Shown here: piece after piece, positions 53,919 to 63,537 of the stretch
Layout of the letters: the number at the start of each line of letters is the position of its first letter
Numbering within the stretch: position 1 is the first letter of the stretch
From: Bradyrhizobium cosmicum
Lineage (GTDB): Bacteria; Pseudomonadota; Alphaproteobacteria; Rhizobiales; Xanthobacteraceae
Reading direction: 5' to 3'
NCBI RefSeq assembly: GCF_007290395.2
Contig: NZ_CP041656.2
Location: forward strand, 6,014,001 to 6,078,000
Length of the DNA: 64,000 nt
Translations under genes and position numbers: made by a program
The notes under the pieces: model-generated
Seen by the model: only the letters and a program-made list of their open reading frames with translations
Database searches by the model: none
Told to the model about the DNA's origin: nothing

Positions 53919-54737
53919 TCACGACCTGATGAACGAGAGCAGATCGGGGTTGAGGACATCCGCATGCGTCGTCAGCATGCCATGGGGATAACCGGGATAG
54001 GTCTTCAGCGAGCCGTTCTTGAGCAGATTGACCGCACGCGGCACGGCACTCGCAAAGGGGACTACTTGATCGGCCTCGCCATGCATCACGAGCACCGGCA
54101 CGGTGATCCTCTTGAGGTCTTCGGTATAATCTTCAAGCCAGGAGTCGACAGTGGCGTAGTGGGCAAGGGCACCGCCGGCCATGCCCTGGCGCCACCAATT
54201 CGCGATGATAGCCTCCGATGGCTTCGCTCCGTCCAGGTTGTAGCCGTAGAACGGATTCTCAGGAACGAAACGGTAGAACTCCGACCGGTTGCCCAGCACG
54301 CCTGCCCGGATCGCTTCGAACCACTCCGGCGGTTGACCGGACGGGTTGTCCTCGCTCCGGTACATGTTCGGCGTCAGGGATGCGACCAGTACCGCCTTCG
54401 CGACGCGCGCCTGGTGGCGGGCGACATAGCGAGCCACCTCACCGCCACCTGTGGAGTGGCCGATGTGGATCGCGTCGCGCAGGTTGAGATGCTCGGTCAG
54501 GGCAGCGAGGTCGGCAACCCAGTGGTCCATGTCGTTGCCGGTGCTGGGCTGATCGGACCGGCCGTGGCCGCGACGGTCGTGGGCAATCACACGGTAGCCG
54601 TGGCGAAGGAAGAACGTCATCTGGACATCCCAGTCGTCCGCCGTCAGCGGCCAACCGTGGCTGAAAACGATGGGCCGACCTGATCCCCAATCCTTGTAGA
54701 AGATGTTTACGCCGTCTGTCGTCGTGATCGTGGCCAT
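53919..54737 (-). CDS. Alpha/beta hydrolase, non-haem chloroperoxidase-like
   Basis: 272 residues. Catalytic triad: nucleophile Ser in GHSTGGGEVARYV near residue 95, Asp in MHGEADQVVPF near residue 220, His in YPGYPHGML near residue 250. N-terminal VNIFYKDWGSGRPIVFSHGW matches bacterial non-haem chloroperoxidase/perhydrolase-type esterases. Cytosolic, no signal. It is divergent from a LysR gene and probably under its control. Confidence 0.88.
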   Translation of the reverse strand: MATITTTDGVNIFYKDWGSGRPIVFSHGWPLTADDWDVQMTFFLRHGYRVIAHDRRGHGRSDQPSTGNDMDHWVADLAALTEHLNLRDAIHIGHSTGGGEVARYVARHQARVAKAVLVASLTPNMYRSEDNPSGQPPEWFEAIRAGVLGNRSEFYRFVPENPFYGYNLDGAKPSEAIIANWWRQGMAGGALAHYATVDSWLEDYTEDLKRITVPVLVMHGEADQVVPFASAVPRAVNLLKNGSLKTYPGYPHGMLTTHADVLNPDLLSFIRS

Positions 54738-54794
54738 CGAGTAGCTCCATCTGTGCTGTTGGACATTTTATTGAAGATGGCGGTCAATTGATCC

Positions 54795-54816
54795 ATTGAG
54801 CCACGCGTGACTCAAT
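54795..54816. promoter_or_regulatory. LysR-type operator candidate
   Basis: ATTGAG at the left and CTCAAT at the right, with CACGCGTG in the centre; 10 of 11 base pairs of the full 22-base dyad match. It lies 58 bases upstream of the hydrolase start, in the 371-base stretch between the divergent hydrolase and LysR genes, which holds no other gene. Confidence 0.6.
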
Positions 54817-55108
54817 TTTCGGGCGTTTTCGAATTAAAGGCCCCGGCGAGCCCTTGCCTTCAACACCCGATCGCCGACGCGCTATCAACCGAATTGGCGC
54901 GACAGTATTCGACGGTCCTGCGCATTTGTGCGCGCTTCCTGCTGAATGATCGCGCTGCTCGGTCCACGGCAGAAGACGATGCTGGCTTTCGTACTCGACA
55001 TTGCTGTTTGTCCCTTCTCGGTTTGCGTGCGAAACGGTAAATCCCGCTTTGGCCGCTGACCAAGACCTTGTACGCTTCGAGCTATGCCTGGAAGATATAC
55101 GAGGGACC

Positions 55109-56032
55109 ATGGAGCTCCGGCACCTGCGCTATTTCGTTGCCGTCGCTGAAGAAGGCAGCCTGCTGACCGCGGCCGAGCGGCGACTGCACACGTCCCAGCC
55201 ATCGCTGAGCCGGCAGATCCGCGATCTGGAAACCGAGATCGGCGTTCAGTTATTGGAGCGTCAGGCGCGCGGCGTGGCGCTGACCGCCGCCGGACGCGTG
55301 TTTCTCGATCATGCGCGGCTGGCGCTTCTGCAGGTCGAGGCGGCAACGGAAGGCGCCCGGCAGACGGCGCAACCGCAAAGGCCGGTCCTCTCCATGGGGT
55401 TTCTCGTCGGGCTGGAGGTGATGTGGCTCCCCCAGCTGCTGCGCATCCTCCGCGAGGAAGCCCCCGATGTTGACGTGACGCTCAGCACGCAGTCGTCGCC
55501 AGAACTTGCGCTCGCATTGATGCGGGGAAAGCTGGACATCGCATTCCTTCGCCCCGAGAAGGACAACGAGGGCGTCGTGTTCAAGATCTTGGCGAAGGAG
55601 CCCTTGATTGCCGTGCTGCCGGCCGAACACCGCCTGGCATCGCGGAAGAAGATTCGTCCGCAGGATCTCGCCCGCGAGATCTATGTCAGCTCGGCAAGAA
55701 CGTCGCCGGTTTTGCAGGAGGTCATCCAGAACTACGCATCGCGGGTCGGTATTACCCTCAAAGCGAAGTACGAAGGCGAAAACATCTCATCGGCTATGTC
55801 GCTCGTGGCCTCCACGGGCGGAATCAGCCTCGTACCCCTTTATGCGCAGAACATGCTGGCACCGAACGTCGTCGCCAGAGCGCTCGATGGCGGCACGCCA
55901 ACGGTCGATCTGGCGCTGGGATACAGTCGGATAAATCCGTCGCCCTTGCTGCGCCGTCTTTTATCCCGCACGGATGAACTGGTCGCAAACGTCCAGAACC
56001 AGAGCCTCATCCGCTACGTTGAAGCTCAATAG
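55109..56032 (+). CDS. LysR-family transcriptional regulator
   Basis: 307 residues from ATG 55109, with GAGG upstream; the open frame extends 36 codons further up but is not protein-like. N-terminal winged helix-turn-helix: MELRHLRYFVAVAEEGSL, then RLHTSQPSLSRQIRDLE. The C-terminal half is the periplasmic-binding-protein-like effector domain (PVLSMGFLVGLEVMW). The divergent hydrolase gene and the shared palindrome make it the likely regulator of that gene. Inducer unknown. Confidence 0.92.
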   Translation: MELRHLRYFVAVAEEGSLLTAAERRLHTSQPSLSRQIRDLETEIGVQLLERQARGVALTAAGRVFLDHARLALLQVEAATEGARQTAQPQRPVLSMGFLVGLEVMWLPQLLRILREEAPDVDVTLSTQSSPELALALMRGKLDIAFLRPEKDNEGVVFKILAKEPLIAVLPAEHRLASRKKIRPQDLAREIYVSSARTSPVLQEVIQNYASRVGITLKAKYEGENISSAMSLVASTGGISLVPLYAQNMLAPNVVARALDGGTPTVDLALGYSRINPSPLLRRLLSRTDELVANVQNQSLIRYVEAQ

Positions 56033-56254
56033 CTGGCGGCGTTCGACTTCGGGGCAGAAGGCTGATGATGGGACAATTTGTTATCAAGTGTCGGCCTTGA
56101 GGCCAATTGCAGAAGCCTGCGGAAAGTTTGGGCGGCGGCACGATTGAATTCTATTTCGACGAATGGGCCCGTTCGATATGTCAGCGTGACGGGCTATGGC
56201 AAAACCCGGGGCTTCGACGCCCTATATGAAGAACTGGAAAAGAACACTGGCTGG

Positions 56255-56326
56255 AAGATCAAGCGCGGCGCCGATGGCCGCCCACAAGCCCGCAAACCCG
56301 GCACCGAGCACGACGATACGCGCCAT
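56255..56326 (-). pseudogene. N-terminal remnant of a NAD(P)/FAD oxidoreductase
   Basis: From an ATG at 56326 the frame reads MARIVVLGAGFAGLWAAIGA, a perfect FAD-binding N-terminus (GxGxxG) of the NDH-2-like type, then quickly loses similarity and stops at 56222. No continuation of the gene is in the window. The stretch on the other strand (VTGYGKTRGFDALYEELEK) may be a remnant of another gene. Interpreted as leftovers of a deletion. Confidence 0.55.
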
Positions 56327-56442
56327 GTCCGCTGACTTCGCTTTCCGATGAAAATCCTGCGACCTGCCCGCGCGGTCAATATGGGCAATCACCCCGCGCG
56401 ACCGACTGTGGCGGGTGCCAGGCTGCTGCACAAATTCGCAGC

Positions 56443-57402
56443 TCAGGCCTCGCGCAGTTCCGACGGCGTCGCGCCGAAGCGCTTGCGGAAGGCGCGGTTG
56501 AAATAGGACAGGTCAGAGAAGCCGGAGGAATGCGCGATGTCACTGATCTTGCGCGCCCGCGCGCGGGGATCGCCGAGCAGTTTTCGCGCCAGGAGAAGGC
56601 GCTGCTCGAGCACGAATTCGGTGAAGGTCGTGCCGGCCTGCTCGAACAGACGCTGGGCCTGACGCGGGCTGAGCCCAGAGCGCGTCGCGACCTCGGAGAG
56701 GCAGAGATCGTTGCGCCCGAGCGCGGCCATCACGTCGGCGCGCATGAGATCGAGACGCGCCGCCGCGTGTCCGCGCCCGCGTGCGAGACTGGCATGCTCG
56801 GCATCGGTGCCGAGCAGGAGACCGACGAGATCGACCATGTGCTGCGCGGTCAGGCGCTGGCCGACGGCGTCCAGATGCGGCGCGTGGTTGGCGGCGAGCG
56901 CATGATAGCGGAAGATCGTCTCGGCGAGCGCCCCGTCGGAGAGCGGCTGCGACAGCTTGTCCTCGGCACGCGGATTGATGTCGAGCAGCGCGCGGCGCGG
57001 CATGCGGATGCTGGTGAAGCGGTCTTCCTCGGTGTGGCCGACGGTACCGGTGACGCCCATGTCGACGAGCACCATCTGCGCGGGCGCAAGCTCCACGGTA
57101 TGGCCGTTCTGCGCGACACAGACGAGGCCGGCATGGGCCGCGATCAGGACGAGATCGTCGCTGCCGTCGGCCAGCCCGCCTTGCGTGCGCGAATATTGCG
57201 CCGAGGCGCCTTCCGGAATGGCCAGCGCGATGTTGTCGACCACACTGACCTGAAGCCGGCAATCGATGCTGTCGCCATGGCTCGGCCCGATGTCGAGGCC
57301 GCAGGACCCGAAGGCCCGCTCGCGCCAATGTTCGAAGGCCGGACCGTTCGGCAGGCCTGCATATTGGTGGACGAAGATGCCCGGCGTCCTTGCTGCATCC
57401 AT
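56443..57402 (-). CDS. AraC-family transcriptional regulator
   Basis: 319 residues from ATG 57402. N-terminal AraC-binding-like-2 type region (about 20-190), C-terminal double helix-turn-helix at about 220-318: LCLSEVATRSGLSPRQAQRLF and ISDIAHSSGFSDLSYFNRAF followed by GATPSEL. Such regulators with this long N-terminal part often control catabolic or stress genes. No obvious target lies beside it; the ECF sigma pair is on the same strand upstream. Confidence 0.88.
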   Translation of the reverse strand: MDAARTPGIFVHQYAGLPNGPAFEHWRERAFGSCGLDIGPSHGDSIDCRLQVSVVDNIALAIPEGASAQYSRTQGGLADGSDDLVLIAAHAGLVCVAQNGHTVELAPAQMVLVDMGVTGTVGHTEEDRFTSIRMPRRALLDINPRAEDKLSQPLSDGALAETIFRYHALAANHAPHLDAVGQRLTAQHMVDLVGLLLGTDAEHASLARGRGHAAARLDLMRADVMAALGRNDLCLSEVATRSGLSPRQAQRLFEQAGTTFTEFVLEQRLLLARKLLGDPRARARKISDIAHSSGFSDLSYFNRAFRKRFGATPSELREA

Positions 57403-57606
57403 CTGAGTTCTAGCCCCTCTCCGGCACCATGAACGTCGGCACCGACTGCAAATTCCGGGCATTTGACGCCGCGAAATGGATGCAGGTTCAAATCCGGGGC
57501 GGATTCAGTGAGGCTTGTCGGGATGCGACGGCAAGATGGACCGTGGCGACAGCTTTGCGCGCTTATCGTAGCCCAGATGGAGCACCGGGCTACGACATCA
57601 GGACAC

Positions 57607-58677
57607 CTATTTCTTTGCGGGCGCCTGCGGCTGAGACGGGGGCACGGTCTCGATCAGCTTGCCGGAAAACACCGGCGCCGAAGTCGGCTGGCCATTGGGC
57701 GAGCCGCCGGCCTGCTCGACGGTGACGGCGTAGGTTGCGCCGTTGACGACGTCGGCATCGTAGGAGCCGAGCACCGGACGCGCGGTGAAATCGTCCGACC
57801 CGATCACGCCGAGCGAACGCGGACGCGGCAGCTTGTCGGAGATCAGCCAGAGCTCGAAGCTCTTGCCGGGCTCCGGCGTCGCGCCGACCTTGCGCACGGT
57901 AAAGTTTTTGGTGGTGCCGTCGATGGTGAGAATGAAGGCGGGGCCGCCGCCCTGGCCCTGCAACAGCGCGACATATTGCGACGACGCCGTGAGCGGCGCC
58001 GGCGTCTTCACCTCGACCCTCTGGATGCGCGGTGCGGGACGCAAGCCGCCCGGCAGCGCGTCGGGCTGGAAGATCTGAAGCGACAGCGTCACCAGCAGCG
58101 CGGCCGCGAGCGCACCTGCGGCGGATGCGATCGTCCGCCAGCGCTTCACCCGGCTCTCGAGATAGACCACGTTGGTGTTGTCGGCGGCCGGCGCCTGCGG
58201 CGTACGCACGACTTCAGGATCAGGCGCGTGGACCTGCGGCATGAAGATCGGCGTGACGTCGGAGAGCGCCTCGGACGCCGGTCGCGTTATCTGATCCTGT
58301 TCGGGAGGCTGCGGCTCAGAAGGCTGCGGCTCCGGTTGCGGTGTGCCGTCCAATGACGACTGCGGCAGCGCAGCGTCGAGCGAGGAAAACTCCGGTGCGG
58401 GTGGCGGCGATGGCGATGCTTCCGAAAGCGCAGGCGGCTCCTGCGCGAAGGCCGTGCGCGCAAGCTCCAGCCTGATGTTCTCCCACACGATCGGACGCGG
58501 CTCGATCGAGCCGACCATCTGGTTGAGGACGCTGAGCCGGAAGGCCCACCCCTGCACGATGTCGGCGAACGCCTTGTCCACCGCCATCATGGTCTCGACC
58601 TGCGCGCGCTCGTCGGCGTCGAGCGTACCGAGCGCATATTCCGCGGCGAGCGCGATATGGTCCTCCGTGTAGGCCAT
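57607..58677 (-). CDS. Anti-sigma factor of the RskA type
   Basis: 356 residues from ATG 58677. N-terminal zinc-less anti-sigma domain at about 1-75 (AYTEDHIALAAEYALGTLDA), a long Pro/Gln/Ala-rich linker at about 75-160, one membrane helix near residues 183-203 (IASAAGALAAALLVTLSL) and a C-terminal periplasmic RskA-like domain (SFELWLISDKLPRPRSLGV). It should hold the neighbouring ECF sigma factor until a periplasmic signal or redox change triggers release. The linker is long for the family. Confidence 0.85.
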   Translation of the reverse strand: MAYTEDHIALAAEYALGTLDADERAQVETMMAVDKAFADIVQGWAFRLSVLNQMVGSIEPRPIVWENIRLELARTAFAQEPPALSEASPSPPPAPEFSSLDAALPQSSLDGTPQPEPQPSEPQPPEQDQITRPASEALSDVTPIFMPQVHAPDPEVVRTPQAPAADNTNVVYLESRVKRWRTIASAAGALAAALLVTLSLQIFQPDALPGGLRPAPRIQRVEVKTPAPLTASSQYVALLQGQGGGPAFILTIDGTTKNFTVRKVGATPEPGKSFELWLISDKLPRPRSLGVIGSDDFTARPVLGSYDADVVNGATYAVTVEQAGGSPNGQPTSAPVFSGKLIETVPPSQPQAPAKK

Positions 58678-58714
58678 CACATGCGGTCCAGAACCACCCT
58701 CACAACAGAAACCC

Positions 58715-59260
58715 TCATAGTCCAAGGCACTCGCGAATATCCAACATGCTGCGCCGCAGCCACGTCTTCACCGTGTTGACGGGCGCTGCAAATTTCTCCG
58801 CCAGCTGCTCGCGGCTCCAGCCGTTGTAATAGGCGAGAAGCACCAGCCTCTGACGGTCCGGCTCAAGCCGGCCGATGCATTCCAGCAGCCGCTTCAACTC
58901 CTCGGTCATCTCTCTCCGCGCCAGCGGATCGGGGCTGTCGCTCGCGACCTCCATCGCCTGCGGCTCTTCCTCGATGGAGACTTCCGTCTTCTTGCGGACG
59001 ATGTCGATGGCGCGGTTGCGCGCGATCGACGCCATCCATGTGATCGGCGACGACAAAGCCGGATTGAACTGGCCGGCGCTGTTCCAGATCTTGACGTAGG
59101 TCTCCTGAATGACCTCCTCCGAGAGATCCTGCCGGCGCAAGATACGGAGCACGACGCCGTAGAGTTTCGCGCGCGTGGCGACGTAAAGGCGCTCGAACGC
59201 GGCCTGATCGCCCTTCGCCACCGCCTCTATCAGCCCGACCAGCTCTGCTGGCGTCAGCAT
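58715..59260 (-). CDS. ECF sigma factor, SigK/RpoE-like
   Basis: 181 residues. Sigma region 2 at about 20-85 (SEEVIQETYVKIWNSAGQFN, SPITWMASIARNRAID) and region 4 at about 120-175 (LVLLAYYNGWSREQLAEKF followed by PVNTVKTWLRRSML). It starts the operon with the anti-sigma gene, 37 bases downstream. This is the classic SigK/RskA arrangement. The regulon cannot be read from the window. Confidence 0.9.
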   Translation of the reverse strand: MLTPAELVGLIEAVAKGDQAAFERLYVATRAKLYGVVLRILRRQDLSEEVIQETYVKIWNSAGQFNPALSSPITWMASIARNRAIDIVRKKTEVSIEEEPQAMEVASDSPDPLARREMTEELKRLLECIGRLEPDRQRLVLLAYYNGWSREQLAEKFAAPVNTVKTWLRRSMLDIRECLGL

Positions 59261-59290
59261 TCAGCCCCCAATGCGCCCCATCGCCGTTTT

Positions 59291-59438
59291 CTCCCTCTCC
59301 CCGCCTGCGGGGAGAGGGTTGGGGTGAGGGGGAGCCTCCGCAAGAGAGCTTGCAGACGGATTCGCGGAGAGTCCCCCTCACCCGGATCGCATCTTGCGAT
59401 GCGATCCGACCTCTCCCCGCAAGCGGGGCGAGGTGAAC
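59291..59438. repeat. GC-rich inverted repeat element
   Basis: CCCTCTCCCCGC and GCGGGGAGAGGG type arms on both sides of a central part with GATCGCATCTTGCGATGCGA, which is itself a hairpin. Related short cores occur at 29368-29389 and about 22066-22100. A REP-like intergenic element typical of rhizobial genomes, lying between the ECF sigma and fliJ genes. Confidence 0.75.
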
Positions 59439-59510
59439 CAACCACTACCATAGCGCGCGGCAAAGCCCGTCACCAAGGGGCCGGGCGCCACGCTGTGGAT
59501 AGCAGATGCG

Positions 59511-59540
59511 AAAACCCGGACCTTGCGGGTCCGGGTTTTG
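59511..59540 (-). terminator. Rho-independent terminator after fliJ
   Basis: AAAACCCGGACC, loop TTGC or its complement, GGGTCCGGGTTTT: a long perfect stem with a T-run on the minus strand, 32 bases after the end of fliJ. The T-run also exists on the plus strand, so the terminator may work both ways. Confidence 0.85.
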
Positions 59541-59571
59541 CAGATTTTTGCAGGTTCAGGCGGCGAGCGCC

Positions 59572-59991
59572 TCAGGCGACGGCGCCGATCCGGGCGCGCA
59601 TCAGACCGATGCTGTCGAGGTCGGCCTGCTCGCGGGCGTTTTCCTCGGCGCGTTCGCGGGCCTGGTCGCGCTCGTCGAGGAGCTCGACCTTCTTCAACTC
59701 CTCGAAGGCCTCGGCCAGCGCGGCCTTGGCTTCGTCGAGCTGGCCCTTCAGCTCGTCGGCCGAGCGCGTCAGGTTCTCGCGGCGCTGGATCGCGGCCTTG
59801 GCATAGGTCGGATAGGCGAAATGCGAGGGATCGTTGATCCCGGCGCGCTCCTGCTCGGTCGTGATCTCGCGTTCAAGATCGGTCGACATCCGCTGGAAGT
59901 CCGCGATCATGGTCTCGATCTGGGTGACCCGGCGGCGCTTCTCGTCGACCTGAAATTTCTTCAGGCGGATGAGGGTATCACGTGACTTCAT
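59572..59991 (-). CDS. fliJ: Flagellar export protein FliJ
   Basis: 139 residues, almost entirely coiled coil (SRDTLIRLKKFQVDEKRRRV at the start, EEAREQADLDSI-like tail). FliJ is the small stalk protein that links the FliI ATPase to FlhA. It follows fliI on the same strand after 126 bases, the usual order in alphaproteobacteria. Length is typical. Confidence 0.88.
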   Translation of the reverse strand: MKSRDTLIRLKKFQVDEKRRRVTQIETMIADFQRMSTDLEREITTEQERAGINDPSHFAYPTYAKAAIQRRENLTRSADELKGQLDEAKAALAEAFEELKKVELLDERDQARERAEENAREQADLDSIGLMRARIGAVA

Positions 59992-60117
59992 CGACTCATA
60001 CTCCCCAGAAGTCCCTTGGCTGCAAGACAGACGTACATTGGGACGTCACCGGTCTCGCCACAGGCCCTGATAGGCCAAGACCGGCTCTGCTACTCTGGGG
60101 ATGATGACCTGACAAAG

Positions 60118-61443
60118 TTAGCGTTCCGTTTCCAAATTGCCCAGGATTTGCGCCAATTGCCGATAGCCGTCCGCGAGCGAGGCATTTTCGTCCTTGCGCT
60201 GCTTCAGGAACGCTTCCAGCGGCTCGTGCAGGCGGATCGCCTCGTCCACCTCGGGGCTTGACCCGGCCCGGTAGGCACCCAGCCGGATCAACTCCTCCAT
60301 GTCGGCATAGGTCGCCATCACCGCCCGCGCCTTCTGGATGACCGGCCAGAATTGCGGATCGGCCGATTTCGGCATGGTGCGGGAGACGGATTTGAGGATG
60401 TTGATGGCGGGGTAGCGGCCGCGCTCGGCGATCGAGCGCTGCATCACGATATGGCCGTCGAGGATGCCGCGGACCGCGTCCGCGATCGGCTCGTTGTGAT
60501 CGTCGCCGTCGACCAGCACGGTGAAGATCGCGGTGATCGCGCCCTCCCCCAGACCCGGTCCGGCACGCTCCAGCAGCTTCGGCAGTTCGGTGAAGACGGT
60601 CGGCGTATAGCCCTTGGCCGTCGGCGGCTCGCCGGCGGACAGGCCGATCTCGCGCTGCGCCATGGCAAAGCGCGTCACCGAGTCCATCAGGCAGAGGACG
60701 TCCTTCTCCTCGTCGCGGAAATACTCGGCGATCGCGAGCGTGAGATACGCGGCCTGACGGCGCATCAGCGCCGGCTCGTCCGAGGTCGCGACGACGACAA
60801 CGGAGCGCGCCAGGCCCTCTTCGCCGAGGTCGTCCTGCAGGAACTCCTGCACCTCGCGACCGCGTTCGCCTATCAGCCCGATGACGCTGACCGCGGCATC
60901 GACGTTGCGCGCCAGCATCGACAGCAGCACCGATTTGCCGACGCCGGACCCTGCGAAGATACCCATGCGCTGGCCGCGGCAGCAGGTGAGGAAGGTATTC
61001 ATCGCGCGCACGCCGAGATCGAGCGGCGCGCCGACGCGCTTGCGCGAATGCGCCGGCGGTGGCGAATTGCGGTACGGCATCGGCGCCGGCCCCTGCGGCA
61101 ACGGCCCCTTGCCGTCGATCGGTTCGCCCAGCGCGTTGACGACGCGGCCGAGCCAGGCCGCGCAGGGCCGCACCTGGTTGGCGGCGTTGGCGATCACCGC
61201 CTTGCAGCCGCGGCGCACGCCATCGAGGCCGGCGAACGGCATCACGACGGCGTTGTTGCCGGAGAAGCCGATCACCTCGCAGGGAATGTCGCGGCCGGCG
61301 CCGGTCTCGATCACCAGCCGCGCACCGACCGACATCGCGTGGATCGGGCCGGCCACCTCGACCATCAGGCCGCGAACGCCGACCACGCGGCCGTAAATGT
61401 TGATGCCGTCGATATCGCCGATCTGTTCGGCAAGAGCCTTCAT
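60118..61443 (-). CDS. fliI: Flagellar export ATPase FliI
   Basis: 441 residues. Walker [10 protein letters not shown] near residue 170, Walker [13 protein letters not shown] near residue 250, F1-type ATPase fold throughout ([18 protein letters not shown] near residue 115). FliI hexamers energise docking of export substrates on the flagellar type III apparatus. It is divergent from ctrA with a 427-base intergenic region holding a CtrA-like site. Confidence 0.95.
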   Translation of the reverse strand: MKALAEQIGDIDGINIYGRVVGVRGLMVEVAGPIHAMSVGARLVIETGAGRDIPCEVIGFSGNNAVVMPFAGLDGVRRGCKAVIANAANQVRPCAAWLGRVVNALGEPIDGKGPLPQGPAPMPYRNSPPPAHSRKRVGAPLDLGVRAMNTFLTCCRGQRMGIFAGSGVGKSVLLSMLARNVDAAVSVIGLIGERGREVQEFLQDDLGEEGLARSVVVVATSDEPALMRRQAAYLTLAIAEYFRDEEKDVLCLMDSVTRFAMAQREIGLSAGEPPTAKGYTPTVFTELPKLLERAGPGLGEGAITAIFTVLVDGDDHNEPIADAVRGILDGHIVMQRSIAERGRYPAINILKSVSRTMPKSADPQFWPVIQKARAVMATYADMEELIRLGAYRAGSSPEVDEAIRLHEPLEAFLKQRKDENASLADGYRQLAQILGNLETER

Positions 61444-61541
61444 CGGACCGCCTTCATGAGGGCCTTCATTAAGGTGCGTGCCTTCATCCCAAGGGCCTTT
61501 GAGGCGAAAGCCTTAAGTTTCGCCATATTTCTGAACGGCGC

Positions 61542-61557
61542 TTAACTTCGTGTTTAC
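61542..61557. promoter_or_regulatory. CtrA-like box between fliI and ctrA
   Basis: TTAA, seven bases, then TTTAC: one mismatch to TTAA-N7-TTAAC. It lies 99 bases upstream of fliI and 314 bases upstream of ctrA. The gene-free stretch 61444-61870 also contains TTAACC at 61765, a weak half site. Confidence 0.5.
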
Positions 61558-61622
61558 CCGCATCGTTAATCATTGCGTCACTGTCTTTGTGACTGAGCGT
61601 GGCTCCCCTTCAGAAGAAGGCT

Positions 61623-61792
61623 GAGTCGCGGGAGTCGGTTAGTCCCGTCTCTTAAAGTGGAACTTGAACGGAACCGGGTGACGAAAGCTGCTTCGTACGC
61701 AAGACCTTAGGGCGATTCGATAAAAATTGCACCGGGGGGACTTGCGTTCCAGAATCAGGATTTGTTAACCATCTGTTGTCAGGATCCGAATC
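61623..61792. promoter_or_regulatory. Cluster of five GANTC sites upstream of ctrA
   Basis: GAGTC at 61623 and 61632, GATTC at 61714, GAATC at 61752 and 61788. GANTC is the site methylated by CcrM in alphaproteobacteria; in Caulobacter, methylation state controls ctrA transcription. The last site lies 79 bases before the ctrA start. Confidence 0.55.
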
Positions 61793-61870
61793 AGTTGTTC
61801 AAAGGCGTTTTGTGAGTGCCGCGAATGCGGCCGACCTGACGCCCAGGAGCGGCGACTATGGGGAACTGGC

Positions 61871-62572
<702 letters not shown>

Positions 62573-62622
62573 TCCTTACGTTTACCCGCGAGCCCCCAGG
62601 GGCTCGCTCCTCCCAGCCTGGA

Positions 62623-62652
62623 CCCCGCCGCAAATGGCGGGGTTTTGTTTTT
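62623..62652 (+). terminator. Rho-independent terminator after ctrA
   Basis: CCCCGCC, loop of about seven bases, GGCGGGG, then TTTTGTTTTTT. A stem with a clear T-run, 51 bases after the ctrA stop. A second GC-rich hairpin (CGAGCCCC...GGGGCTCG) precedes it at about 62588-62606. Confidence 0.85.
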
Positions 62653-62740
62653 TGGACGCCAACGCGGCCTCGTCGTCCTCCCTGAATTGAACCGCCACCC
62701 TCCCCCAGCCGACGAATGGTCGCTGCACGATGGGGAAACG

Positions 62741-63145
62741 ATGATCCTGCAATCACTCGCCGGCCTGCCCGCCTTCCTGGTCTATTTCTGCACCGGCCTG
62801 ATCGCGATCGTGGCGTATCTGTTCGTCTACACCCGCATCACCCCGCACGACGAATTTCAGCTCATCCGCGACAACGAGCCGGCCGCGGCGATCGCGCTCG
62901 GCCTCAGCCTGCTCGGCTTCGTGGCGCCGCTGGTCAGCGCGATCGCGCATTCGGCCAATGTGCTGGACTGCCTGATCTGGGCCGTGATCGCCCTGATCGT
63001 GCAGATCATCGTGCTGTTCCTGGTGAAGGTGCCGGTGCCGAACCTGTCGGCGCGGATCGCCGCCGGCGAGCTTGCCCCGGCGATCTGGCTCGGACTGTCC
63101 TCGCTCGCCGCCGGCCTGTTGAACGCCGCCTGCATGATCTACTGA
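62741..63145 (+). CDS. DUF350 membrane protein (YjfL-like)
   Basis: 134 residues from ATG 62741. Four hydrophobic helices (LAGLPAFLVYFCTGLIAIVA at the start) with acidic NEPAAAIALGLSLLGF, the DUF350 signature. DUF350 proteins (YjfL) sit beside glutathionylspermidine synthase-like genes in E. coli and are thought to be membrane partners of unknown activity. First gene of a three-gene set at the right edge. Confidence 0.82.
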   Translation: MILQSLAGLPAFLVYFCTGLIAIVAYLFVYTRITPHDEFQLIRDNEPAAAIALGLSLLGFVAPLVSAIAHSANVLDCLIWAVIALIVQIIVLFLVKVPVPNLSARIAAGELAPAIWLGLSSLAAGLLNAACMIY

Positions 63146-63159
63146 CGTGATCAACTGAC

Positions 63160-63534
63160 ATGGCTGACAAACCCTCCAGCAAACAGTTCGGCAAACGCCG
63201 GCCGCCGGCCGAGCCGCCGCCGCGCCCTTCGGCGAAGCGCTCCGGCCATGTCGCGCTGCTGGTGATGGGCACGATCGCGGTCGGCACCACCGCCTACACG
63301 CTGATGCCGCGGCAGCATTGCGAGCCCGCGCCCGCCGGCACGGATCCAACGGTGCAGACGACGTGCAGCAGTAGCAGCGGCCGCGGCCCCTCCGGCGGCT
63401 CGTCGCGATCGAGCTTCTTCAGCAGCGACTCCTCGAGCCACTCCTCGTCGGGAACGTCGTCCGATTCCGGCCATAGCAGCGTGAGCCGTGGCGGCTTCGG
63501 CTCGTTTGGCCACGGCTTCTCGGGCGGCGGCTGA
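63160..63534 (+). CDS. YgiB/YjfM-like (DUF1190-type) Ser-rich protein
   Basis: 124 residues. Basic N-terminal tail, one hydrophobic segment (HVALLVMGTIAVGTTAYTL) near residues 30-48, then a Cys and a very Ser/Gly-rich tail (SRSSFFSSDSSSHSS). By position and composition it matches YgiB/YjfM, the partner between DUF350 and the ATP-grasp enzyme. Low-complexity tail and short length make sequence-only naming uncertain. Confidence 0.65.
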   Translation: MADKPSSKQFGKRRPPAEPPPRPSAKRSGHVALLVMGTIAVGTTAYTLMPRQHCEPAPAGTDPTVQTTCSSSSGRGPSGGSSRSSFFSSDSSSHSSSGTSSDSGHSSVSRGGFGSFGHGFSGGG

Positions 63535-63537
63535 TCC

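Noticed and set aside
56078..56335. 85-residue plus-strand frame
   Set aside because: Poor start and mixed composition, partly antisense to the oxidoreductase remnant; the central TRGFDALYEELEK piece may be a remnant but is not a whole gene.
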